This document shows, piece by piece, positions 45,382 through 54,344 of a stretch of 64,000 nucleotides of DNA. The translations under genes were made by a program, and so were the position numbers. The notes under the pieces were generated by a model. It did no database searches, was not told where the DNA came from, and worked only from the letters and a program-made list of their open reading frames with translations. The stretch's first letter is position 1; each line of letters begins with the position of its first letter. Source of the DNA: Pseudomonas libanensis (lineage in GTDB: Bacteria > Pseudomonadota > Gammaproteobacteria > Pseudomonadales > Pseudomonadaceae); contig NZ_JYLH01000006.1 of the NCBI RefSeq assembly GCF_001439685.1, forward strand, positions 248,001-312,000, in the 5' to 3' direction.

Positions 45382-47120
45382 GGCTGGGCCTCGGCGTTCA
45401 GGCGCCAGCCACCGGCGCGCTGGCGGTCATGCCAGAACCCGGCGTAGCGACCGTTGCGGGCCAGCAACTGCGCATGGGTACCGGACTCCACCAGGCAACC
45501 TTCATCCAGCACCAGGATCTGGTCGGCGGCCATGATGGTTGGCAGGCGATGGGCAATCACCAGCACCGTGGAGCTTTGCATCAGGCTGCGGATCGCTGCC
45601 TGTACAAAGGCTTCGTTGTGCGGGTCCAGCGCCGCCGTGGCTTCATCCAGCAATACGATGGGCGCGCGCTTGAGCAGGGCCCGGGCCAGGGATACGCGCT
45701 GGCGCTCACCGCCGGACAGCGCCGCGCCGCCTTCGCCCACTGGCGTGTTCCAGCCTTGGGGCAGGCGTGCGACGATTTCATCCACGCCGGCCAGCCGCGC
45801 CGCTTCGGCCACTTGTTCGGCACTGGCGTCCGGGCTGCCGACGCGAATGTTGGCCTCAAGGCTGTCGTCGAACAGGTACACGTCCTGCATCACCAGGGAC
45901 AATTGCGCCATCAGCGCGGCATTGGACAGCTCGCGCACGTCCACGCCGCCGACCTTGACGCTGCCCTCGCTGGCATCGAAAAAACGCATCAGCAGGCGCG
46001 TGACGGTGGTCTTGCCCGAGCCCGAGGCGCCGACAATCGCGGTCATGGAATGGGCCGGGGCGTTGAACGTCAGACGGTGCAGCACCTTGGGCCCGCTGGG
46101 GTAAGCGAAGCTGACCTGATCAAACGCCAGGCTGCCGGGCGCCGTCAGCGCTTGGCTCACCGCCGGCTCCGGCAACGACGGCTCGCGCAGGATGCTCACC
46201 AGTTGGTCGAGGTCGTTACCGGCCATGCGCAACAGGCCGCTGCGCGCCGCCGCTTCGGCCAGTGGCCCGACAAAGCGCGCCGCCAGGGCCAGCAGGGCGA
46301 CCAACTGGATGGCATCGATTTCACCGTGGGCGGCCAGGGCAATGCCCACTCCCACCAGCAGCGCAAAGGCCAACTGCACGGTCAAGCCACCGGCCAGCAA
46401 CTTCGGAAAGGTCTGGGACAGCATTGAGCCGCCCGCATGTTTCTGCGCCAGGTTGGCGGCCTGCAACGGCGCGTACCCGTCCTGGGTGCGACCAAAGGCG
46501 CGCAGCACTTGCTGGTAACGGGCGAACTCCACTACGCGGTTACCGGCCAGGGTCGCGGCGGCTTCCACCCGTGCGTCGTTGCTGCCGATGGCCGCCGCCG
46601 ACCAGTGATGGGTGAAGTAGATCAGCGGCGCACACAACACGGCCGTCAGGCCCAGGCGCCAGTCGAACACAAACAGGCTCAGCGCCACCGTGGCCGGTAC
46701 CACCACGCCGGATACCACCGGCCCCAGGTAATGGGCAAACAAGCCGGTGACCATCAGGGTGCCGCTGGTGGCACTGCGCGACAGGCGCCCGACCTTCTCC
46801 GAATTGAACCAGCCCAAAGGCAAGGTCACCAGGTGCTGGCCGAGGCGATCATGCAGGGTGGTCAACACCACCAGGGCCAGGGCAAACCCCTTCATCGCCT
46901 GCTGGTAGTGGGCAATGCAGGTCAGCACCACCATCGCCGCCAGGCCCGCCAGCCACTGAAAGGCGCTGTACAGGTCGCCGGCAAACAGCGCGTGCAGGAT
47001 CGGCACCAACAACGCCACGGCCACCCCTTGCAACACGGCACTGGTCACCAGCCAGGCGAGGTAGCGGTACAGGCGTGCGGCATGGGCCGGGCCCAATAAA
47101 ATCAAGAGGCTGCGGATCAC
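45375..47120 (-). CDS. ABC transporter half (membrane + ATPase), YbtQ/PchI-like
   Basis: A 581-residue fusion of a six-helix membrane domain and an ATPase: Walker A GASGSGKTT, signature LSGGERQRVSLARAL, Walker B IVLLDEATAALDP. With the next gene it forms a heterodimer like YbtP/YbtQ or PchH/PchI, which have exporter architecture but act in uptake of iron siderophores in Yersinia. The start is GTG at 47120, overlapping the partner's stop as GTGA; the frame to 47168 is too long. Confidence 0.88.
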   Translation of the reverse strand: MIRSLLILLGPAHAARLYRYLAWLVTSAVLQGVAVALLVPILHALFAGDLYSAFQWLAGLAAMVVLTCIAHYQQAMKGFALALVVLTTLHDRLGQHLVTLPLGWFNSEKVGRLSRSATSGTLMVTGLFAHYLGPVVSGVVVPATVALSLFVFDWRLGLTAVLCAPLIYFTHHWSAAAIGSNDARVEAAATLAGNRVVEFARYQQVLRAFGRTQDGYAPLQAANLAQKHAGGSMLSQTFPKLLAGGLTVQLAFALLVGVGIALAAHGEIDAIQLVALLALAARFVGPLAEAAARSGLLRMAGNDLDQLVSILREPSLPEPAVSQALTAPGSLAFDQVSFAYPSGPKVLHRLTFNAPAHSMTAIVGASGSGKTTVTRLLMRFFDASEGSVKVGGVDVRELSNAALMAQLSLVMQDVYLFDDSLEANIRVGSPDASAEQVAEAARLAGVDEIVARLPQGWNTPVGEGGAALSGGERQRVSLARALLKRAPIVLLDEATAALDPHNEAFVQAAIRSLMQSSTVLVIAHRLPTIMAADQILVLDEGCLVESGTHAQLLARNGRYAGFWHDRQRAGGWRLNAEAQPC

Positions 47121-48856
47121 AAGGACATCTCCAGGTCGGGGGCGGTGGTTTCGGCGCTGGCGCGCCACAGGCGGGCATAGGCGCCGTTGGCCCGCAGCAG
47201 CTGGTCATGGCGGCCGCTTTCGAGGACGCGGCCCTGGTCGAGCACGACGATCTGGTCGACGCCGCAGATACTCGCCAGGCGATGGGCGATCACCAGCACC
47301 GTACGACCGCGGGCCAGGGCAGACAGCGCGTCCTGGATCAAGGCTTCGGACTCGGGGTCGGCGTGGGAGGTGGCTTCATCGAGGATCAGCACCGGCGTAT
47401 CGGCCAGCAGCGTGCGGGCGATGGACAGGCGCTGGGCTTCACCGCCGGAGAAAATCGCGTCTTCGCCAACCACCGATTGATAGCCCCGGGGCAGGGCCTG
47501 GATGCGTTGATGAATCTGCGCCGAACGGGCGGCGGCCTCGACCTCGGCATCGCTGGCCTCAGGGCAGCCCAGGCGCAGGTTGTCGGCCACTGTGCCGTGC
47601 ACCAGTTGCGCGTCCTGCAACACAAAACCCACGTGCTGATACAGCTGGCGCGGGTCGATCTCGCGCACATCCACACCGCCCACGCAGACCCGCCCGGCGC
47701 TGACGTCGTGAAAGCGCGGCACCAGCTTGGCCAGGGTCGACTTGCCCGCGCCGGAGGCACCCACCAGCGCGGTGACGCTGCCGGCCGGGCAATGCAGGTC
47801 GACGCCATTGAGGATCATATGCGCGGGGTCATAGCCGAACTGCACCTGTTCAAAGCGGATGTCGCTGCCCTGGGGCGGTACGCAGACCTTGGGCGTCGGC
47901 AGCTCCTCGACGCCCAGCAGCGCTTCGATGCGGTCGGCCGCCGCCAGGGCGGTACGCTGCGCGGTGAGGCTCTGGTTGATCACCAGCAGTGACTGTGGGA
48001 TCACCACCGCCACCAGGGTTTCGGCGAACAGCTGCAATGGCGTGATCCAGCCCTGGGCCAGCAACAGGCTGCCCACGCTCAGGCTGACCAGCAGGATCAC
48101 CGGCACACTCAAGGCCATCGACGAGAAGGCTTCCAGGCGCAGCAGTGGCTTGACCCAGCCGGCGTATTGGGTGCTGAACTGGTTGACCGCCTGCTGATAA
48201 CTGCGATGGGCCTGGCCGACCTGGCCGAACGCCTTGACCACGGCGATGCCGTGGACAAACTCGACAATCGCCGCGCTGACCCGGGTCATGCTCTTGTCGA
48301 GCAACTGCATCTTGGCGCCGAAGCCGCGCATCATCAGGCTGTAGGCTAGCGCGTAGATCGGCAGAGTGAGCACCGCCAGCAGTGCCAGGCGCCAGTTCAA
48401 CGTCGCCAGCCAGATCAATCCCGCCAAGGGCGTGACAATCGCCGCCGTCACTTCCACGGCGTGATGCGCAACCAGGTGGTGCAGGTCTTCGAGGTCGTCC
48501 TGCACCACCTTGCGCACGGCGCCGGACGTGGTGTCGGTATACCAGCCCAAGGGCACGCGCCCCAGCTTGCGCACCATGGCCTCGCGCAGGCTCGATTGCA
48601 GGCGGTGGTCGGCCAGGTGGGTCAGCCACAGTGCGACGCCGCTGGCCATCCATCCCAGGCTCAGGGCGACCACCACCAACGCTGCCCACTGCCACAGGGT
48701 GGCGCTGTCGGCGTTGCCGGCGAGCAGCAGGTGGCCAAGTTCAGTGAGGCCGATAAAGGGCACCAGGTTGACCAGCGCACCGACGGCGGCAAATACCACG
48801 CCGAGGCGGATCAAGCGGTTGACCGGGCGTTTCAGGGTATCCAGGGCGGTGGTCAT
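47117..48856 (-). CDS. ABC transporter half (membrane + ATPase), YbtP/PchH-like
   Basis: A 579-residue partner of the previous protein with the same layout: six membrane helices, Walker A GASGAGKST, signature FSGGEAQRLSIARTL and Walker B LILDEATSHADPESE. Direction of transport cannot be read from sequence; siderophore-linked homologues import, others export. No TonB-dependent outer-membrane receptor is present in the window. The ATG overlaps the NRPS stop by 4 nt. Confidence 0.88.
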   Translation of the reverse strand: MTTALDTLKRPVNRLIRLGVVFAAVGALVNLVPFIGLTELGHLLLAGNADSATLWQWAALVVVALSLGWMASGVALWLTHLADHRLQSSLREAMVRKLGRVPLGWYTDTTSGAVRKVVQDDLEDLHHLVAHHAVEVTAAIVTPLAGLIWLATLNWRLALLAVLTLPIYALAYSLMMRGFGAKMQLLDKSMTRVSAAIVEFVHGIAVVKAFGQVGQAHRSYQQAVNQFSTQYAGWVKPLLRLEAFSSMALSVPVILLVSLSVGSLLLAQGWITPLQLFAETLVAVVIPQSLLVINQSLTAQRTALAAADRIEALLGVEELPTPKVCVPPQGSDIRFEQVQFGYDPAHMILNGVDLHCPAGSVTALVGASGAGKSTLAKLVPRFHDVSAGRVCVGGVDVREIDPRQLYQHVGFVLQDAQLVHGTVADNLRLGCPEASDAEVEAAARSAQIHQRIQALPRGYQSVVGEDAIFSGGEAQRLSIARTLLADTPVLILDEATSHADPESEALIQDALSALARGRTVLVIAHRLASICGVDQIVVLDQGRVLESGRHDQLLRANGAYARLWRASAETTAPDLEMSL

Positions 48857-51800
48857 GAGTTTTTCCGAAGGGCCTCAAGCAGGTGCGCGGTGACGGTGTG
48901 CACGTGGGGTGGTTCGATCACGCTGAAGTGGTTGCCGGGCACGTCGATCAAGTTGAACTGGCCCAGGCATGCGTCCTCCCAGAACGGCGCCGCCAGGTGG
49001 CCGACACCGCCGGTAATGCCGAACGACTGCTGCTCCAGACAGCGCAGGTAGGTCATGTTGCCGAGGAATGGTGGTGGGTCGAACCGCGCCGCCCGCATGC
49101 TGTGGCGACACACGCGAAACAGCGTCGGCACCAGCTCGGGGCCGATCGGCACCCCGGCCTGGCCAGACGCCAGGCGGGCGTACTCGGCCAAGCGCTCTTC
49201 CTGGCTGCGCGCCGATTGTTGCCGGACCGCCAGTGCCAGTGCCTCCAGGCCCGGGTCGCCGCCCAGGACAGCCATGGCCCCGGCGGGCACGCGCCGGTTA
49301 TCGCGGGCCATCAGCAGGTCGATGGCGCGGTACACGTCGTAGTCTTCGATATGGGTGCCGAACACGGTCTTGACCGGGTCGAGGTTGAGGTTGGGCACGA
49401 AGATCGCCTCATAGGCCAGCTCTTCGTCGGTGTCGATAAACATCGGGATGCTGTCGATCAGGCTCAGGTCCACCACCTCCATGCCGCGCTCCAGCAGGCG
49501 CCGGGCGACTTCGGTAGCGAGCAGGCCGCCAAGGCAGTAGCCGATCAGCTGGAAGCGCTGATGGCCGTCGGCGATCAAGCGCTCGGCGTAGTCCTGGGCC
49601 ACGCTTTCGATCAGGCGCTTGGGTTCCAAAGCCAGGTACTGCGCGGTGTCGGCCACCGCAAAGCCAATCACCGGCCCGGCCTGCTGGGCGGCGAGCGCAC
49701 GGCCCAGGTGCTGGAAATAATCCAGGGTGCCCAGGGCGGCATGGAACATCACCCGTACCGGGCCGACCTCGCCACCGCCAAACGGCACCACCAGGGCGTT
49801 GCTGTGGGTGGCGCGCAGCGACTGGTCAGGCGCCGCGGCGGTGGGCGTGCTTTCATCGTGATTGAGCAGGCGCGCCAGGGCGCTGACCGTCGGCTCGTTG
49901 AGCATCTGCCGCAGCAGGGTGTCGTAGCTCAGGCTGTGCGCCTGGGGCAGTTGTTCACGCAGCTGGCCGGCAACGCGGGCGAGGATCAGCGAATCGGCGC
50001 CTTTCTCGTAGAAATTGTCGTCGGCGCCGATCTGCGTCAGGCCCAGGGCTTCGGCCCACACCCGGCACAGCTCAGCGGTGAGCGGGTCACTGGGCACCGC
50101 TTCGTTGCCGCCGGCCTGTGCATCGATGGCGGGGCGCCAGTTGGCCAGGGTCTTGCGGTCGACCTTGCCGTTGGCGGTCAGGGGCAGGCGGTCGAGCACT
50201 TGCAGGTGCGCCGGCAGCATGTAGTCCGGCAGGCGTTGCGCCAGGGCGCGGCGCAGGCTGTCGACGCTCAAACGTTGCAGCCCGGCCTTGAAGCGAGCGG
50301 CGAACACCTGCATGCCGAGGGCGGCCAGCGGGTGGTCGGCGTGGGGCAGGGCCGGCAGGCATTCGCCGCCGAACGCCTGGACCCGTGCCTGCCAGATATC
50401 GGCAGCGCGCAAACCGCTGCGGCCCACGTCGTGGTCGTCGCCTGCCGGGGTCATCATAAAGCCTTGGGTCAGCAGGATCGGCGGCCATTCGCCGGTCGGT
50501 TCGCTGAACACCAGCCAGCCACCGGGGCTGAGCAATTCGGTGATCTGGCCGAGGGCGTTGTCGATGTCCTTGACGCTGTTGAGCATGCCCGCGCACAGCA
50601 CGATATCCACGCTGTTGCTGGCCAGGCCCTGGGGGCGGATATCCTGGTCAATGTCCAGCACGCCGTAGCGCACCCAGGCGTGATCAGCAAAGCGCTGCTT
50701 GGCCGCCGGCAGGAAAAACGCGGTCATGTCAGTGAACAGGTAATCCACGTCCAGGCCGTCGAGCAGGCTGATCACCGGCGCGCTGGTGGCCCCGGTGCCC
50801 GCACCGATTTCGAGGATGCGCAGCGGGCCATCGCCGTCATGGCGGGTGGCAAGCCGGTTGATCAGCGCGGCGATGCTGTGGTTGTTGTAGCGCGATACCG
50901 CATCCCCGCCATACAGCTGCAACGCCAGGTCTTGCTGGCCCTGGGGGAACAACAGATCGAACGGGTTGACCTCGCCGCGCAGCAGTTGCGGCAGTTGCGC
51001 TACATGGCTGAGCTGGTAGTCGAGCAGCGCCTGGCTGCACAACCCGCACGCCACCGCCCGTTCCACCCGGCCCCAGGCCAGCGCCGGGGTTGGCTCTCCA
51101 TGCAGCAGGCGATAACGGGATTGTTCGCGCTGCAACAGGCCCGCCTCACACAAGGCCAGCAACCAACGCCGCACCAACCAGTGATGGCGCGGTTGCACCT
51201 GCAAGGCACTGAGGATAGCGGCTGCATCCGGCTCGGCCAGCGCGCCGTTGAACAACTGGGCCTTGAGCATGATATCCAGCATTGAACTCAAGGCGGCGAC
51301 GTTGAGGTCAGCCTGATAGTCCCGTACCTGCTGCGGGTCAAAGTTGCCGACCTGGCTGTCGGCATAACGTTGCACCGCCGTCAGCAGTGGTGTGCCCGGC
51401 AGCTGCTCGGGTTCGATGCGCGCCGCCGTGACAAAGGCCAGCAGCTCGCCGCTGAGCAGGCTGACGGCGCTGTCCACGCCTGGGGTGGCGAGCAGTGCGG
51501 CGTCGATTTCTCCAAGCTCTACGCGGTGCCCACGGATCTTGACCTGGCCGTCGTCACGGCCGAGAAACTCCAGCTCACCCCCCGGCAGGTAGCGGCCACG
51601 GTCACCGGTGCGATACAGGCGCTGGCCGTCGAGCGGGTGAGCGAAGAAGCGCGCAGCACTCAACGCCGGGTCGCCGAGGTAACCCTGGGCCAGGCCGACC
51701 CCGGTGATGTACAGGTCGCCCGGCACCCAGGTCGGCGCATCGCGCCATTGGTTGTCCAGCACGCGCAAGCCCTGGTTGGCCAGCGGCAGGCCGTAGGGAA

Positions 51801-54306
51801 TGCTGCGCCATGCCGGATCGATCGCGCCGATGGGGTGCAGGTTCGACCAGATCGAGGCTTCGGTGGCGCCGCCCAGGGCCACCAGGGCCAGGCCCGGCAA
51901 CAGCGTTTGCAGCTGTGGTGGCAGGTTCAGCGCGATCCAGTCACCCGACAACAGCGCCAGACGCAGGCTGTCCAGGGGGCGTGGCTCGGCCTGCAGGTAG
52001 TGGGCCAGCATGTGCAGCTGCGCCGGCACCGAGTTCCACAGCGTGACCTGATGGCGCTGTATCAGCTCGGCCCAGTGCGACGGGTCGGCGCCCCGTGCCG
52101 GGTCGGGCAGCACCAGGGTGCCGCCTACGGCGAGGGGGCCGAACAGGTCATACACCGACAAGTCGAAACTCAATTGCGCCAGGCCCAGCACACGGTCCGC
52201 GGCGTTGACCGCAAAGCGCCGGTTGATGTCCTGCACGGTATTGAGGGCGGCGCGGTGGCTGATCATCACGCCTTTGGGCTCGCCGGTGGAGCCGGAGGTG
52301 TAGATCACGTAGGCGAGGTCGTCGGGGCTGGCGTCCTGTGCCGGCAAGTCCGGCGTGGCAGCTGCCAGTTGGTCCACCCCATGCCAGTGCACACCCTCAG
52401 GCAATGGCGTGTCTGGCACTGCCTGGGAGTGGCCGAGCACATGCCGTACCTTGGCACTGTGCAGTACGCGGTCGCGGCGGGCGGCCGGGGCGCTGCTGTC
52501 CAGCGGCAGGTAGGCGGCGCCCGCCAGCAGCACGCCGTAGGCCGCCACCACTTGGTCACGGCCCTTGGGCATCAGGATTGCCACCGGTTCCTGGGCGCGG
52601 CAACCGGCGGAGCCCAGGGCTGCGGCGACTGCCAGGGCGCGCTCCATCAGGGCGGCGTAGGTCAGGCTGCCGTGGGCGTCGACCACTGCCAGGGCCTGTG
52701 GCCGTTCCCAGGCCATGGCCAACAGGCCGTCATGCAGGCGGCCGGTGGGCAGCGGCGCGGCGGTGGCATTGGCGGCGAGGCGTTCGCGCTGTTGCCAGGC
52801 CGGTAGCGGCACTTGCATGGGCTGGTCCCAGGTGGCCGGGTCGAGGGCCAATGATTGCAATTGGGCAACGAAGGCTTGCTGCATGTCCTCGACCAAACCG
52901 TCGGGGAACACGCCTTGGCGCACGTCCCAGTGGATGTGCAAGCCGTTCGCGTCGTCCATCACCTGGCAGTCAAGAGTTACCTGCGGGGTCTGGGTGATGC
53001 CGTGGCCGACCCGGCGCTGGCTGGCGGCCTGCGGTTCAATCGCCAGGCCGATGGCACTGGTGAATACCACCGGCATGGCCGCCGCCTCACGCCCGCGACG
53101 GCGGCCGATTTCGCGCATCACTTGAATGCCGGAAAACAGCCGGTGCTCCAGGTCGGCGAACAGTTGGTTGCCCAGTTGCCGTGCCTGGGCGGTGAAATCC
53201 AGGCCCTGGGGATCATTGACCTGCAACAGGCTGACCGAGGTGAAATCCCCCACCAACTGGTTGACTTGTGGGTGCAGCGCCAAGCGGTTGAGCAGCGTCA
53301 GGTTGAGGCTGAACGCCGGTTGCTGGCTCCAGCGTTGCAAGGTGCCGGCATAGGCGCTGAGCACTACGATGGAGGGGGTGAGGCCGAGGGTGCTGGCGGC
53401 TCTTTTCAGGGCGGCCCATGGTTGCGCTTCGAGGTGCGTCGAGTGGCGTTGGAAGCGTGGCACCGTGGTGTCTTCGCCGCTCAGGGGCGCCGGCAGTTGC
53501 GGGGCTGGGGGCAGTTCATCGAGACGCGCCAGCCAGTAGTCACGGTCGCGTTGATGGCGGCTGCCTTCGAGCAGGCCGCGTTCGGCCAGCAGGTAGTCGC
53601 GGAAGGTGATGTCCAGGTCCGGCAAGCTGGCCTGGGGATCGTGCAGCAACTGCTCCAGCTCATTGAACAGCAGTTGCGCGCTGGCCCAGTCGGCGATCAG
53701 TGAGTCCATGGAAAAGTGCAGGGTGTCGCCGCTGTCGCTGCGGCTCAGGCGCAATTCGAACAGCGGCCAGGTCTCGGTGGGATAGAGCTTCTGCTCCATG
53801 GCCTGGCGAATCTGTTGTACGGCATGCTGGTGCTGCTCGCCAGTGCCGCCGCGCAAGTCCGCGACAGCCAGTGGGTAATGGGCGACCTCGGCCAGCACGC
53901 GTTGGGAGCCTTCGCTGGCAATCACCGCACGCAACATGTCGTGGCGGGCGATCAGGCGGTTCCAGGCCTGTTCCACCTGCTGCGGGTCGAGGCTCGGCCA
54001 GCTCAACTCGAGATAACCGTGGCACGCCACGTTGCCGTAGCCGAATGATGATTGGCGGCCGAGCAGGTAGGCATTCTGTACATCGGTGAGCGGGAAGGGC
54101 GCGTGACGTTGCAAGGGGTCGGCCACCACCTCGGGCCGCTCCTGGGTTTGCAGCAGGTGCAGGATCTGATGCTTGTGCTCGCGCAATTGCGCCAGGCGTT
54201 CGGCGTCGAGCAGGCCCTGGGGCGCACGGAATTTGAGTTGGCCATCCTGGGGCCAGAGTTCGACGCCCAGGGACTTGAGTTCGCTTAACAGTTTGGCGGC
54301 GGGCAT
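48853..54306 (-). CDS. NRPS: docking-Cy-A(MT)-PCP-TE (PchF-like)
   Basis: A protein of about 1817 residues. It opens with a TubC-type docking helix bundle (residues ~3-55), then a heterocyclisation domain (motif DSLIAD at ~201), an adenylation domain (YTSGSTGEPKG at ~666) whose pocket residues read D-L-Y-N-L-S-L-I-W, the cysteine code. A methyltransferase inserted in the A domain has its SAM motif at ~1163. A PCP (Ser in GADSL, ~1439) and a thioesterase follow. The thioesterase nucleophile motif is GYCLGG (~1591), with Cys in place of Ser. It adds and methylates the last cysteine-derived ring and releases the product. The start at 54306 has AGGAG; an ATG at 54345 overlaps the upstream stop. 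Confidence 0.9.
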   Translation of the reverse strand: MPAAKLLSELKSLGVELWPQDGQLKFRAPQGLLDAERLAQLREHKHQILHLLQTQERPEVVADPLQRHAPFPLTDVQNAYLLGRQSSFGYGNVACHGYLELSWPSLDPQQVEQAWNRLIARHDMLRAVIASEGSQRVLAEVAHYPLAVADLRGGTGEQHQHAVQQIRQAMEQKLYPTETWPLFELRLSRSDSGDTLHFSMDSLIADWASAQLLFNELEQLLHDPQASLPDLDITFRDYLLAERGLLEGSRHQRDRDYWLARLDELPPAPQLPAPLSGEDTTVPRFQRHSTHLEAQPWAALKRAASTLGLTPSIVVLSAYAGTLQRWSQQPAFSLNLTLLNRLALHPQVNQLVGDFTSVSLLQVNDPQGLDFTAQARQLGNQLFADLEHRLFSGIQVMREIGRRRGREAAAMPVVFTSAIGLAIEPQAASQRRVGHGITQTPQVTLDCQVMDDANGLHIHWDVRQGVFPDGLVEDMQQAFVAQLQSLALDPATWDQPMQVPLPAWQQRERLAANATAAPLPTGRLHDGLLAMAWERPQALAVVDAHGSLTYAALMERALAVAAALGSAGCRAQEPVAILMPKGRDQVVAAYGVLLAGAAYLPLDSSAPAARRDRVLHSAKVRHVLGHSQAVPDTPLPEGVHWHGVDQLAAATPDLPAQDASPDDLAYVIYTSGSTGEPKGVMISHRAALNTVQDINRRFAVNAADRVLGLAQLSFDLSVYDLFGPLAVGGTLVLPDPARGADPSHWAELIQRHQVTLWNSVPAQLHMLAHYLQAEPRPLDSLRLALLSGDWIALNLPPQLQTLLPGLALVALGGATEASIWSNLHPIGAIDPAWRSIPYGLPLANQGLRVLDNQWRDAPTWVPGDLYITGVGLAQGYLGDPALSAARFFAHPLDGQRLYRTGDRGRYLPGGELEFLGRDDGQVKIRGHRVELGEIDAALLATPGVDSAVSLLSGELLAFVTAARIEPEQLPGTPLLTAVQRYADSQVGNFDPQQVRDYQADLNVAALSSMLDIMLKAQLFNGALAEPDAAAILSALQVQPRHHWLVRRWLLALCEAGLLQREQSRYRLLHGEPTPALAWGRVERAVACGLCSQALLDYQLSHVAQLPQLLRGEVNPFDLLFPQGQQDLALQLYGGDAVSRYNNHSIAALINRLATRHDGDGPLRILEIGAGTGATSAPVISLLDGLDVDYLFTDMTAFFLPAAKQRFADHAWVRYGVLDIDQDIRPQGLASNSVDIVLCAGMLNSVKDIDNALGQITELLSPGGWLVFSEPTGEWPPILLTQGFMMTPAGDDHDVGRSGLRAADIWQARVQAFGGECLPALPHADHPLAALGMQVFAARFKAGLQRLSVDSLRRALAQRLPDYMLPAHLQVLDRLPLTANGKVDRKTLANWRPAIDAQAGGNEAVPSDPLTAELCRVWAEALGLTQIGADDNFYEKGADSLILARVAGQLREQLPQAHSLSYDTLLRQMLNEPTVSALARLLNHDESTPTAAAPDQSLRATHSNALVVPFGGGEVGPVRVMFHAALGTLDYFQHLGRALAAQQAGPVIGFAVADTAQYLALEPKRLIESVAQDYAERLIADGHQRFQLIGYCLGGLLATEVARRLLERGMEVVDLSLIDSIPMFIDTDEELAYEAIFVPNLNLDPVKTVFGTHIEDYDVYRAIDLLMARDNRRVPAGAMAVLGGDPGLEALALAVRQQSARSQEERLAEYARLASGQAGVPIGPELVPTLFRVCRHSMRAARFDPPPFLGNMTYLRCLEQQSFGITGGVGHLAAPFWEDACLGQFNLIDVPGNHFSVIEPPHVHTVTAHLLEALRKNS

Positions 54307-54344
54307 GGGGACAGCTCCTGGGATAAGGGGAGGTTGTGCGGGCA

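Noticed and set aside
48883..51285. Plus-strand open frame of 800 codons inside the PchF-like NRPS
   Set aside because: It is antisense to a well-supported NRPS gene, has no domain-like sequence, and long antisense frames are expected in high-GC coding DNA.
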